Below, in pieces: positions 42,379 to 50,898 of a DNA stretch of 64,000 nt. Each line of letters opens with the position of its first letter. The stretch's first letter is position 1. The position numbers and the translations under genes are program-made. Origin of the DNA: Microbacterium oryzae. Lineage in GTDB: Bacteria; Actinomycetota; Actinomycetes; Actinomycetales; Microbacteriaceae. The notes beneath the pieces are model-generated. The model saw only the letters and a program-made list of their open reading frames with translations, was not told the origin of the DNA and ran no database searches. The stretch is taken from the NCBI RefSeq assembly GCF_009735645.1, contig NZ_CP032550.1, forward strand, positions 744,001 to 808,000, in the 5' to 3' direction.

Positions 42379-44739
42379 ATGGCCGTGAACGACGCCCACG
42401 TCGCCGACACCCACGACGTCATCCGCGTGCAGGGCGCGCGGGAGAACAACCTGAAGGACGTCAGCGTCGACATCCCGAAGCGGCGCCTCACCGTGTTCAC
42501 GGGGGTGTCCGGGTCGGGCAAGAGCTCGCTCGTCTTCGACACCATCGCGGCAGAGTCGCGGCGCCTCATCGACGAGACGTACAGCGCGTTCGTCCAGGGG
42601 TTCATGCCCTCCGTGCCGCGCCCCGACGTCGACGTCCTCGAGGGCCTGACCACGGCCATCCTCGTCGACCAGGAGCGCCTCGGCGCGAACCCGCGATCCA
42701 CCGTGGGCACCGTCACCGACGCGAACGCGATGCTGCGGATCCTGTTCAGCCGGCTCGGCGAGCCCTACATCGGCGGAGCGACGGCCTTCTCGTTCAACAT
42801 CCCCACGCAGAAGGCCAGCGGCGTGATGACCGGGCCGAACGGCGAGAAGAAGATCGTGAAGGACGCGATCTACCTCGGCGGCATGTGCCCGCGCTGCGAG
42901 GGGCGGGGCACGGTGTCCGACGTCGATCTCGCTCAAGTCATCGACGAGACGAAGTCGCTCGACGAGGGCGCGATCCTCGTGCCCGGGTACACGGCCGACG
43001 GCTGGATGGTGAAGGGCTTCTCCCAGTCGGGCTTCTACCCGGCCGACAAGCCGATCGCCGAGTTCACGGAGAAGCAGCGGCATCTCTTCCTCTACGGCGA
43101 GGTCACGAAGGTCAAGATCAGCGGGATCAACATGACCTACGAGGGGCTCATCCCGAAGATCACGAAGGCGATGTTCTCGAAGGATGTCGATGCGCTGCAG
43201 CCGCACATCCGCGCGTTCGTGACGCGAGCGGCCACCTTCACGCGCTGCCCCGAGTGCGACGGAACGCGCCTCACCGAGGGCGCGCGCTCGTCGAAGATCG
43301 ACGGCGTGAGCATCGCGGATGCGTGCCGTATGCAGGTCACCGACCTCGCCGCCTGGGTGCGCGGTCTGGACAGGCCCGGAGCCGGACCGCTGCTCGGCGC
43401 ACTGGGCGCCAACCTCGACGCGTTCGTGACGCTCGGGCTCGGCTACCTGAGCCTCGACCGCCCGTCGGGAACGCTGTCCGGGGGAGAGGCGCAGCGGATC
43501 AAGATGCTGCGGCACCTCGGCTCCTCGCTCACCGATGTGACGTACGTCTTCGACGAGCCGACCATCGGGCTCCACCCGCACGACATCGAGCGCATGAACA
43601 CGCTCCTCCTGCAGCTGCGCGACAAGGGCAACACCGTGCTCGTCGTCGAGCACAAGCCGGAGACGATCGCGATCGCCGACCGCGTCGTCGACCTCGGGCC
43701 GGGAGCGGGAACCGGCGGCGGGACGATCTGCTTCGAAGGGACGGTCGAGGGGCTCGCGGCCAGCGACACCGTGACCGGCCGCCACCTCGGGTACCGCGCG
43801 TCTCTGAAGCCCACCGTGCGGGAGGCGTCCGGGTACATCGAAGTGCGCGGCGCGAACGAGAACAACCTCCAGGACGTGGACGTCGACATCCCCCTCGGCG
43901 TCCTCACGGTCGTGACCGGCGTCGCGGGCTCGGGGAAGAGCTCGCTCATCCACGGCTCCGTCGCGCGACGCGACGGCGTCGTCTCGATCGATCAGGGGGC
44001 CATCCGCGGTTCTCGCCGCAGCAATCCGGCGACCTACACCGGCCTGCTGGAGCCCATCCGCAAGGCGTTCGCGAAGGCGAACGGGGTGAAGCCCGCGCTC
44101 TTCAGCGCGAACTCGGAGGGTGCCTGCCCATCCTGCAAGGGTGCGGGCGTCATCGTCACCGAGCTCGGGTTCATGGAGACGGTGGAGACGCCGTGCGAGG
44201 ACTGCGGCGGGCGCCGATTCCAGGCGGCCGTCCTCGACTACAAGCTCGGCGGACGCGATATCGCGGAGGTGCTCGACCTGCCCGTCGCGGAGGCGCGCCG
44301 GTTCTTCTCGGAGGGCGAGTCCAAGATCCCCGCGGCAGCGGCCATCCTGACCCGGCTGGAGGATGTCGGGCTCGGATACCTCACGCTCGGCCAACCGCTC
44401 ACCACGCTCTCGGGCGGCGAGCGTCAGCGCATCAAGCTGGCGAACGAGATGGGGGAGAAGGGGGAGGTGTACGTCCTCGACGAGCCGACGACGGGCCTCC
44501 ATCTGGCGGATGTCGAGAACCTGCTGGGCCTACTGGATCGGCTCGTCGACGCGGGGAAGACCGTTGTCGTCATCGAGCATCATCAGGCGGTCATGGCGCA
44601 CGCGGACTGGATCATCGACCTCGGGCCGGGTGCGGGGCACGACGGCGGGCGCGTCGTCTTCGAGGGCACGCCGGCCGACCTGGTCGCGGCGACGTCCACA
44701 CTGACCGGGCAGCACCTGGCGCGCTACGTCGGGGAGTGA
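42379..44739 (+). CDS. UvrA-like ABC ATPase, short form
   Basis: 786 aa, versus about 950 for UvrA. Two ABC modules: Walker A GVSGSGKSS (~42) and GVAGSGKSS (~515); signatures LSGGEAQRIKML (~366) and LSGGERQRIKLA (~678); switch His in VVEHK and VIEHH. Zinc-knuckle Cys pairs are kept (CPRCEGRG; CPSCKGAG with CEDCGG). The segment that binds UvrB in classical UvrA is missing, so it is UvrA2-class: drug tolerance or DNA-adduct protection rather than core excision repair. Last gene of the AraC-VOC-UvrA cassette. Confidence 0.9.
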   Translation: MAVNDAHVADTHDVIRVQGARENNLKDVSVDIPKRRLTVFTGVSGSGKSSLVFDTIAAESRRLIDETYSAFVQGFMPSVPRPDVDVLEGLTTAILVDQERLGANPRSTVGTVTDANAMLRILFSRLGEPYIGGATAFSFNIPTQKASGVMTGPNGEKKIVKDAIYLGGMCPRCEGRGTVSDVDLAQVIDETKSLDEGAILVPGYTADGWMVKGFSQSGFYPADKPIAEFTEKQRHLFLYGEVTKVKISGINMTYEGLIPKITKAMFSKDVDALQPHIRAFVTRAATFTRCPECDGTRLTEGARSSKIDGVSIADACRMQVTDLAAWVRGLDRPGAGPLLGALGANLDAFVTLGLGYLSLDRPSGTLSGGEAQRIKMLRHLGSSLTDVTYVFDEPTIGLHPHDIERMNTLLLQLRDKGNTVLVVEHKPETIAIADRVVDLGPGAGTGGGTICFEGTVEGLAASDTVTGRHLGYRASLKPTVREASGYIEVRGANENNLQDVDVDIPLGVLTVVTGVAGSGKSSLIHGSVARRDGVVSIDQGAIRGSRRSNPATYTGLLEPIRKAFAKANGVKPALFSANSEGACPSCKGAGVIVTELGFMETVETPCEDCGGRRFQAAVLDYKLGGRDIAEVLDLPVAEARRFFSEGESKIPAAAAILTRLEDVGLGYLTLGQPLTTLSGGERQRIKLANEMGEKGEVYVLDEPTTGLHLADVENLLGLLDRLVDAGKTVVVIEHHQAVMAHADWIIDLGPGAGHDGGRVVFEGTPADLVAATSTLTGQHLARYVGE

Positions 44740-44764
44740 CCGTCGGGGCGCTCCCAGACCGCCT

Positions 44765-44950
44765 CGCCGCTCGCCGGCTGAGTCGCCGCTCGCCGACTGC
44801 GTCGCCGCTCCGAGCCTGCGTGCGCCACGTGCAGTCTCGGAGCGGCGGCGCAGGGCGCGCGCGCGAGCGTGCAGTCTCGGAGCGGAGAGGCGGTCTCGTG
44901 AGGCTTCGACGTGCGCTCAGACGCAGTATCAGAGCGGAGAGGCGGTCTCG
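44765..44950. repeat. Short tandem and inverted repeats after the UvrA-like gene
   Basis: Three 19-bp units starting CGCCGCTC (44765, 44784, 44803; the third diverged), two copies of GTGCAGTCTCGGAGCGG (44829 and 44869), and two of AGCGGAGAGGCGGTCTCG (44881 and 44933). CCGCTCCGAG at 44805 is the complement of CTCGGAGCGG at 44836, so hairpins can form. It fills most of the 267-bp gap between genes; non-coding. Confidence 0.75.
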
Positions 44951-44969
44951 GAGCTCCCATGCGCCAATG

Positions 44970-45013
44970 CTTTCCAGATTGGAAAGTCAGTGATACGGTT
45001 TCCACTATGGAAA
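44970..45013 (+). promoter_or_regulatory. Two operator copies before and across the start codon at 45007
   Basis: CTTTCC-N5-GGAAAG (44970-44986) and TTTCC-N5-GGAAA (44999-45013), centres 28 bp apart. The second covers the ATG. A GATAC at 44992 may be a -10. The HTH protein encoded second in the pair is the obvious binder. Confidence 0.75.
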
Positions 45014-45453
45014 GCGATGAGGGAGTGGACGCGGCGTCGCAGCTGGGGCGCCTCGCGTCCGTCCGGGATGACTACGCGGTGGGGAAGCGGGGCGAGGGCT
45101 GGTATCACGTCGCGCTCGGCGTCGCGGCAGGCGTGCTGATCACGGCCCAGGGTATGGACCAGCCCTGGGGGATCCTCGTCACCCTCGCGTTCCTCCTGTC
45201 GATTCCCGCGTTCATCACCTGGTGGCGACGCGAGCACGGGTGGTGGGTCTCCGGCTACAGCCCGCGCCGAGCGCGCTGGGTGGCGGCTGCGACGGGGTTG
45301 GTGCTCGTCGCATGCCTCGCGTGGTCGTATCTCGCGCCGTCGATCTGGGGCAGCCTCTGGGCGGGTTTCGTGGCTGCACTCGTCGTCGCCGCGCTCGGCT
45401 TCGCCTGGATGGCCGTGTGGCGTCGCGAGGTCCGTTCCGAAGGTGCGGCATGA
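45007..45453 (+). CDS. Four-helix membrane protein paired with an HTH regulator
   Basis: 148 aa from ATG 45007. Soluble ~35 residues, then four membrane helices in two pairs (~35-50, ~55-75, ~95-115, ~122-143) with a short loop between. I do not recognise the family; it resembles other small actinobacterial membrane proteins that sit before a small HTH gene. The second operator lies on the start codon, so repression would block initiation of both transcription and translation. Stop overlaps the regulator start (ATGA). Confidence 0.75.
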   Translation: MESDEGVDAASQLGRLASVRDDYAVGKRGEGWYHVALGVAAGVLITAQGMDQPWGILVTLAFLLSIPAFITWWRREHGWWVSGYSPRRARWVAAATGLVLVACLAWSYLAPSIWGSLWAGFVAALVVAALGFAWMAVWRREVRSEGAA

Positions 45454-45752
45454 GTGGACTCGAGCCACTGATCCATGCGCCAGCTCGTCTGGAGCTCTGC
45501 GGACTGCTGGCGCCGGTCGACGACGCCGAGTTCTCGTACCTGCGCGATCGCATCGGCGTCTCGGACTCGGTGCTGTCCAAGCACGCGAAGGCGCTCGAGG
45601 ACGCCGGCTATGTGAAGGTCATCAAGAAGACGAGTGCGTCGCGTCAGCGCACCTGGCTCTCGCTGACACCCGCGGGCCGCGAGGCGTTCCGGGCGCACGT
45701 GCGCGAACTGCAACGCCTGGCGGGGCTGGTCGGGCGGTCGATGCCGTCCTGA
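45450..45752 (+). CDS. Small winged-helix regulator (ArsR/MarR-like, HTH_27)
   Basis: 100 aa: IHAPARLELCGLLAPVDDAE, then YLRDRIGVSDSVLSKHAKAL (recognition helix) and a wing with RQRTWLSLTPAGREAFRAHV. No ligand domain visible. Members of this group usually repress a neighbouring membrane-protein gene. Translationally coupled to 45007-45453; likely binds the TTTCC-N5-GGAAA sites. Confidence 0.85.
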   Translation: MSGLEPLIHAPARLELCGLLAPVDDAEFSYLRDRIGVSDSVLSKHAKALEDAGYVKVIKKTSASRQRTWLSLTPAGREAFRAHVRELQRLAGLVGRSMPS

Positions 45753-45784
45753 GCACCACTTCCAAGCCGCGCGTCGAAAAGCCG

Positions 45785-45798
45785 ATAATGCACATTAT
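45785..45798. promoter_or_regulatory. Orphan palindrome ATAATG-CA-CATTAT
   Basis: Six-base arms with a two-base centre, A+T-rich in a G+C-rich gap of 197 bp. 33 bp after the regulator stop and 152 bp before the next gene. No partner is evident. Confidence 0.35.
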
Positions 45799-45949
45799 GT
45801 CAGTTCGCATTTCAAGGATGGCCCGAGTCGCCTCTCGCCATCCCCTCCCGCTCGCTGCGTGACGAGGGAATGTGTGCGCCGGATGGTCTCAGGTCCAGCA
45901 TCCCGCACAGGCCCTTGTCCGCTCACCCCCGCGGTGAGACGCTTCGAGC

Positions 45950-46501
45950 ATGCTCCTTTACTCGATGGGCGTCTCCGTCGACGGGTACATTTCCGACCGC
46001 CACGGAGTCTTCGCATGGTCGGCCCCCAGTGAAGACCTCTTCCGCTTCCACCTGGAGCGAGTCCGCGGACTGGGAGCGACGCTTCTCGGGCGCCGTCTCT
46101 ACGAGGCCATGCGGGTGTGGGAGACCGATCCGGCAATGCGCGACTCCCCCGACGCCGAGGACTTCGCGGCTGTGTGGACCGCGCTCCCGAAGGTCGTCTT
46201 CAGCCACACGCTCGATCGTGTGGAAGGCAACGCGCGCCTCGCCGAGCGGCCGCTCGCCGAGGAGGTCGCCGACCTCATGCGCTCCACGTCGAAGAACGTG
46301 GAGATCGGCGGCGCGGATCTCGCCGCTCAAGCGATCGAGCGCGATCTCATCGACGAATACCGGATCTTCCGGCACCCCGTGATCGTCGGCGGTGGGCCTC
46401 CCCTGCTCCCCTCCCTCGTGCAGCCGCTGCGGCTCGAGCTGATCGAGACGCGCGGCTTCGACTCCGGCGTGATCTACGAGCACTATCGGCGCGCCCACTG
46501 A
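45950..46501 (+). CDS. Dihydrofolate reductase-like (RibD C-terminal) protein
   Basis: 183 aa. DHFR/RibD fold: LLYSMGVSVDGYISDRHGVF at the start, TLLGRRLYEAMRVWE near residue 45, EIGGADLAAQAIERDLIDEY near 115 and HPVIVGGGPPLLPS near 141. NADPH-dependent reductase by family; substrate unknown. A second member lies at 49341. Start ATG 45950 has no strong SD. Alone on its strand here. Confidence 0.85.
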   Translation: MLLYSMGVSVDGYISDRHGVFAWSAPSEDLFRFHLERVRGLGATLLGRRLYEAMRVWETDPAMRDSPDAEDFAAVWTALPKVVFSHTLDRVEGNARLAERPLAEEVADLMRSTSKNVEIGGADLAAQAIERDLIDEYRIFRHPVIVGGGPPLLPSLVQPLRLELIETRGFDSGVIYEHYRRAH

Positions 46502-46531
46502 CGCGGTGAGGTCAGCGAGAGCGCCAGCGCG

Positions 46532-47614
46532 TCAGATCCTCCCCCGCACCGGCGTGCGCTCGACCCGATCGCCACCCTCCGGCATCTCCATCTCCGCGCG
46601 CACCCCGAGCAGGCGCACCTCGCGGTCCTGATCGAGGCTCTCGCCGAGCGCGACGGCCGCGGCGACCACGGCATCGCGATCGAGCGTCGGCGCGGGGAGC
46701 TTCCGCCCCAGCGTCCGCGTCACGAATGGCGCGTAGCGGACCTTGAGATTCACACGCACCACCGCGCGCCCCTCCGCCTCGCAGTCGCCGAATGCCTCCT
46801 CCGCAAGCGAGCGGATGGCAGCCTCCACCTGGTCGGGCGTCGTCAGGTTCTGCTGATACGTCGTCTCGCGGCTGTGACTGCGCGCGATCCACGGCGCATC
46901 GTCGACGACCTCGGGGCCGAGGCCGGAGCCCAGCTGGTGGTACCAGACCCCCATCTTCGGTCCGAACTCCGCGACCAGTTCGGCCTCGTCGCCGTCGGCC
47001 AGTTCCCGCACGGTGTGGATCCCGTGCTCGGCCAAGCGCTTCTGCACCTTCGGGCCCACTCCCCACAGCTCGCGGGTCCCCCGCTCCCCCATCACCTCGA
47101 ACCAGTTCTCGGCGGTGAGTCGGAACATGCCGCGCGGCTTCCCGAACTCGGTGGCGATCTTCGCGCGCACCTTGTTGTCGCCGATCCCCACCGAGCAGTG
47201 CAGACCGGTCGCCTCGAGCACAGCCGCCTGCGCCGAGCGCGCGACCGACTCCGGGTCGTCGGTCGTCACCCCGAGAAAGCACTCGTCCCATCCGAGCACC
47301 TCCAGCACCACCCCCGGCAGCGCTCGGAGCGCGCCCATGACCTCTGCCGAGACGGCGTCGTACGTCGCATGATCTACCGGCAGGAAGACCGCGTCATCAG
47401 GTGCTTTCCTCGCGGCGATCTTCATCGGCATGCCCGAGCCGATCCCGAAGGCCCGCGCCTCGTATGACGCCGTCGACACGACGGCCCGCTCGGTGGGGTC
47501 GCCGTTCCCGCCGACGATCACCGGCTTTCCCGCGAGCTCGGGATGCCGGAGCACCTCCACCGCCGCGATGAACTGGTCCATGTCGACGTGCAGCACCCAG
47601 GGAAGGGGATTCAT
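46532..47614 (-). CDS. Y-family DNA polymerase, DinB2-like (Pol IV)
   Basis: 360 aa. Translesion polymerase. Catalytic Asp11 and Asp13 in HVDMDQFIAAVE, Asp110-Glu111 in GWDECFLG, nucleotide-fingers pair TASYEARAFGIGSGM, and little-finger domain from ~225. The aromatic steric-gate position, one after Phe15, is Ile16. Mycobacterial DinB2 has Leu there and readily inserts ribonucleotides. No C-terminal beta-clamp motif is evident. Monocistronic; ATG 47614. Confidence 0.9.
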   Translation of the reverse strand: MNPLPWVLHVDMDQFIAAVEVLRHPELAGKPVIVGGNGDPTERAVVSTASYEARAFGIGSGMPMKIAARKAPDDAVFLPVDHATYDAVSAEVMGALRALPGVVLEVLGWDECFLGVTTDDPESVARSAQAAVLEATGLHCSVGIGDNKVRAKIATEFGKPRGMFRLTAENWFEVMGERGTRELWGVGPKVQKRLAEHGIHTVRELADGDEAELVAEFGPKMGVWYHQLGSGLGPEVVDDAPWIARSHSRETTYQQNLTTPDQVEAAIRSLAEEAFGDCEAEGRAVVRVNLKVRYAPFVTRTLGRKLPAPTLDRDAVVAAAVALGESLDQDREVRLLGVRAEMEMPEGGDRVERTPVRGRI

Positions 47615-47644
47615 GCCTCCGAGTGTGCCGCGTGAGGCGAGCGG

Positions 47645-47791
47645 ATGTCACGGGTTGACGAGGCGAGGACGTCGCGTCTGCAGTGTGCCCGCGTCACCCC
47701 TGCCCCCGCCTACGACCATGCCGAGATCACCTCGATCGCCGCCTCCCACGTCGCCTACGACCTGGTGGCGCTGCTGGCGCTGCGGAAGTGA
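47645..47791 (+). pseudogene. Possible gene remnant, 48 codons
   Basis: ATG 47645 to TGA 47791. The second half (HAEITSIAASHVAYDLVALL) looks like the C-terminal helix of a larger enzyme rather than a stand-alone peptide; I cannot name it. There is no ribosome-binding site. It fills the gap between the divergent dinB and the GNAT gene end. Confidence 0.35.
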
Positions 47792-47798
47792 GCGAGGA

Positions 47799-48275
47799 TC
47801 ATGCCTGCGCGATCGGCTTCCGCATGAAGACCTGCTGCGTGCCGCCCTCCTCCTCGACGCGCTCGGTCTCGCGGTATCCCTGCCGCTCGTAGAGGCGGAG
47901 GTTCGCCTCGCTCAGCGATCCCGTGAAGAGCTCCGCCTCCCGCGCTCCCGCCCGGGCGCCGCGCTCCTCCACCGCGTCGAGCAGCAGGGAGCCGATGCCG
48001 TGCCCCTGCATGTCGGGGGCGATGGCGATCCGGCCGACCAGGAGCAGGTCGCCGTCGATCCGCGCCCGCAGCGCCCCGACCATCCGCTCACCGGTCAGCG
48101 CCACGCAGCCGACGTTGCCGTCCTGCAGCTCCCACTTCACCTCGTCGAGGGTCTGTGTCAGCGGCGGCATGTCGGCGCTGCCGTAGATCTGCGCCTCGGA
48201 GACGAACGCCGCGCGCTGCAGCGTCATCACCTCGCCGGCGTCGTCCACCCGGATGTCCCGCACCTCGATCTGCAT
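47799..48275 (-). CDS. GNAT-family N-acetyltransferase
   Basis: 158 aa. Acetyl-CoA fold with the pyrophosphate loop RIAIAPDMQGHGIGSLLL (near residue 78) and NLRLYERQGYRETER near 132. Substrate unknown. ATG 48275 chosen; GTG 48284 is also open, and neither has a clear SD. Confidence 0.87.
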   Translation of the reverse strand: MQIEVRDIRVDDAGEVMTLQRAAFVSEAQIYGSADMPPLTQTLDEVKWELQDGNVGCVALTGERMVGALRARIDGDLLLVGRIAIAPDMQGHGIGSLLLDAVEERGARAGAREAELFTGSLSEANLRLYERQGYRETERVEEEGGTQQVFMRKPIAQA

Positions 48276-48347
48276 GTCTGTCACGCGTTCACGGTATGCG
48301 GCGAGCGCGGCAGGACGCACGGGGTTGCCTCCGCCGGTGCGTTCCGG

Positions 48348-49253
48348 TTAGGCGAGGAGACGTCGCTCTCGTCGCGCGCGCCAGAGCGTGACGAGAGCTC
48401 CCAGCACCAGGGCGACGAGCACGGGCGGCCAGGACTGTGCGACGACGAGCGGGAACACGTCGAGCGAGGCGCGCGCCATCTCCCCGAGGTCGCCCGCCAG
48501 CACGCGCATGCCGAGCCCGTACTGCACGGCGGTGAGAAGCGCGGGGATGAGCCACAGCCCGGCGAGCACCACCGCCCACACCGCCATCCGGCGCCGCGGA
48601 CGGATGCCGCACCATCCGATGGCGACGCCGGCGATGACGGCGGGGAGCCACCGCGCGACCACGCCGAGTGCGAGGTCCGGCGCGGCCAGCGCGTCTGTCG
48701 ATGTCGCGACGAGGTCCACGCCCCAGGACCCCGCGGGCACCGCCGCCAATCCGAGGCCCAGGGCCGCGGGCCCTCGAGCCGTGTGCGAGGACAGCCAGAA
48801 GACCGCCTGAGCGAGCGCCACCGCGACCACCGCGCCCGTGAGCATGCCGTACACGTAGAGGGCGGCCCGTGGGTTTGCAGTCGGCGCGCCGAGGGCGTGC
48901 CCCTGGACCACCACGACGGCGGTCTGGATGGTCGCGGCCGCCTGCCCGAGGAGCAGGCCGGTCGCCACCGGGAGGGGAGTCGTCTCCCGAGGAACGAGGC
49001 GGGTGGCGAATCCGGCGAGCGCCCCGCCCACGATGAGCAGCACCAGGAGCCGCGTCGCGTAGTACTGGCTCAGCGGCAGCAGCGCGATCGGCATGTCCTC
49101 CGGCAGCACCTGCGTCGCCCACAGGTTCTGCAGCGGAAGCCGCGCGCCGGTGACGAGCCACGGCAGCAGGCCCACGGCCGCCGCCAGCACGCCGAGCGCG
49201 AGTCCGGGGATGACGGCGCCGATCCGCCATTGCGTCGTCACGCGCTCCGCCAT
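48348..49253 (-). CDS. Polytopic membrane protein of unknown function
   Basis: 301 aa with about seven membrane helices (near residues 12-35, 60-80, 92-115, 125-150, 158-178, 195-222, 235-255, 272-292). No transporter motif that I recognise. ATG 49253 is the start just before the first helix; the long upstream frame is a shadow of other genes. Codon use like neighbours. 72 bp upstream of the GNAT gene on the same strand. Confidence 0.75.
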   Translation of the reverse strand: MAERVTTQWRIGAVIPGLALGVLAAAVGLLPWLVTGARLPLQNLWATQVLPEDMPIALLPLSQYYATRLLVLLIVGGALAGFATRLVPRETTPLPVATGLLLGQAAATIQTAVVVVQGHALGAPTANPRAALYVYGMLTGAVVAVALAQAVFWLSSHTARGPAALGLGLAAVPAGSWGVDLVATSTDALAAPDLALGVVARWLPAVIAGVAIGWCGIRPRRRMAVWAVVLAGLWLIPALLTAVQYGLGMRVLAGDLGEMARASLDVFPLVVAQSWPPVLVALVLGALVTLWRARRERRLLA

Positions 49254-49340
49254 GCCCCGACCGTAGCGGAGGGAGCGGCACGAGCGGATGTCCGTGGTGC
49301 CGATCACAATGGGGTCACCACGACGACGTGAAGGAGCACC

Positions 49341-49892
49341 ATGACTCGCTTGATCTACTACACCGCGTGCACCCTCGACGGCTTCCTCGCAGATCCGCAG
49401 GACTCGCTCGACTGGCTCCTTCGGCAGCCGATCGACGAGGGCGGCCCGAACGACTACGGCCGGTTCATCGCAGGCATCGGCGCCGTGGTGATGGGCTCGA
49501 CCACCTACGAGTGGATCCTCCGCCACGACCGCGACGGCTGGGCCTACGCCATGCCCACCTGGGTCATGACCTCGCGCGACCTCCCGCTCCCCGAGGGCGA
49601 GCCGGACGTCCGCTTCGCGTCGGGGCCGGTGCGACCGGTGTACGAGCGGATGGCCGCGGCCGCGGCAGGCAAGGATCTGTGGGTCGTCGGCGGCGGCGAC
49701 CTCGCGGGGCAGTTCGCCGACGAGGGCCTGCTGGACGAGATCGTCACCTCGATCGCGCCCGTCACCCTGGGCGCCGGTCGCCCGCTCCTCCCCCGCCGCT
49801 TCGACCTCGAGCTCATCGACGTCGCGCGCAACGCGACGTTCATCACGGCCCGACATCGATTCGTCGGTCCCCTGCGAGAGGACGCCGCGTGA
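49341..49892 (+). CDS. Dihydrofolate reductase-like (RibD C-terminal) protein
   Basis: 183 aa, same fold and length as the protein at 45950: LIYYTACTLDGFLADPQDSL at the start, AVVMGSTTYEWILRH near 50, LWVVGGGDLAGQFADEGLLD near 112, and GAGRPLLPRR. GAAGGAG before ATG. Substrate unknown; probably a paralogue from an old duplication. Confidence 0.87.
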   Translation: MTRLIYYTACTLDGFLADPQDSLDWLLRQPIDEGGPNDYGRFIAGIGAVVMGSTTYEWILRHDRDGWAYAMPTWVMTSRDLPLPEGEPDVRFASGPVRPVYERMAAAAAGKDLWVVGGGDLAGQFADEGLLDEIVTSIAPVTLGAGRPLLPRRFDLELIDVARNATFITARHRFVGPLREDAA

Positions 49893-49919
49893 GCCCACTT
49901 CGTCTGCGACACTCGCCCT

Positions 49920-50885
49920 ATGAGCGCACGTCGGAGTCCTCTCGCCGCCGCTGACGTGACGGCAGCCGTCGTCATGGCTGCGCTGAGCGGATGCGCGACG
50001 CCAGCCGGCGGGCCGAGCGGATCCACTGCCCCCACCACCCCGCCGTCGGCGTCCGCCGTGCCGTCGGCGGACGCTGCACCGTCGGTGGACGGCCTGCTCA
50101 CTACCGGTCACCCCGTCACGGTTCTCGACGACGGCGACGGAGCGGAGCTGTGCCTGGGCGGTGTCGCGGAATCGCTGCCGCCCCAGTGCGGCGGACCGGC
50201 GCTCGTCGGGTGGGATTGGGGCGAGCACGACGGCGCCTTCGAGGAGCGGAGTGGCGTCAGGTGGGGGGACTTCGTTGTGACCGGCGCGTACGATGCCGAA
50301 GCCGATGAGTTCGCCGTGAGCGAGGTGACGCCGGCCGCGGACTACGACCCGCCTCGCGAGCTGGAACCGTCCGCGCCGGACTTCGCGACTCCCTGCCCGG
50401 AGCCGGAAGGCGGGTGGCGGGTCGTCGACGAGTCGCTCGTGTCGCCGGAGGCGATGCAGGCCGCGTTCGAGCGGGCGTCGACGTTGGAGGGGTACGGGGT
50501 CGCCTGGATGGACCAGAGCCGGAACCCCGCCTCCGAGCGGGACCTGTCGGACCCGGAGGTCGAGTGGCTGCTCAACGACCCAGAGCTCACGATCGTCAAC
50601 GTCGCCGTGACGCACGATCTCCCCGCTGCCGAAGCCGCCCTCCGCGAGGTGTGGGGCGGGATGCTCTGCGTCTCGCAGGCCGATCGCACGGAGGCCGAGC
50701 TGGTCGCCATCCAGCAGGAGCTCCATGAGGACCCGACCGGCGACATCCTCAGCACGGGCATCCCCGGCACCGACCTGGTCCTCGAGGTCTCGGTCGTCTT
50801 CGACGACGGCACGCTCCAGGAGGAGCTCGACGCGCGCTACGGCGAGGGCGTCGTGCGCGTGCACTCCGCGCTGGCACCCGCCTGA
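49920..50885 (+). CDS. Putative lipoprotein, actinobacterial
   Basis: 321 aa. Signal peptide with lipobox LSGC (Cys25), then a Ser/Thr/Pro/Ala linker to about residue 55 and a compact acidic domain with four or five Cys (ELCLGG, PPQCGG, TPCPEPE, GGMLCVSQ) that could form disulfides outside the cell. I do not recognise the domain. 27 bp after the DHFR-like gene on the same strand, perhaps co-transcribed. Confidence 0.75.
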   Translation: MSARRSPLAAADVTAAVVMAALSGCATPAGGPSGSTAPTTPPSASAVPSADAAPSVDGLLTTGHPVTVLDDGDGAELCLGGVAESLPPQCGGPALVGWDWGEHDGAFEERSGVRWGDFVVTGAYDAEADEFAVSEVTPAADYDPPRELEPSAPDFATPCPEPEGGWRVVDESLVSPEAMQAAFERASTLEGYGVAWMDQSRNPASERDLSDPEVEWLLNDPELTIVNVAVTHDLPAAEAALREVWGGMLCVSQADRTEAELVAIQQELHEDPTGDILSTGIPGTDLVLEVSVVFDDGTLQEELDARYGEGVVRVHSALAPA

Positions 50886-50898
50886 CGATCAGCGCGGG

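Noticed and set aside
41674..44502. 942-aa minus-strand open frame
   Set aside because: Lies opposite the AraC, VOC and UvrA-like genes, which have full motifs; composition is Arg/Glu/His-rich as expected of a shadow.
48348..50864. 838-aa minus-strand open frame that includes the membrane protein
   Set aside because: Only the part from ATG 49253 shows a real protein; the rest is antisense to the DHFR-like and lipoprotein genes.
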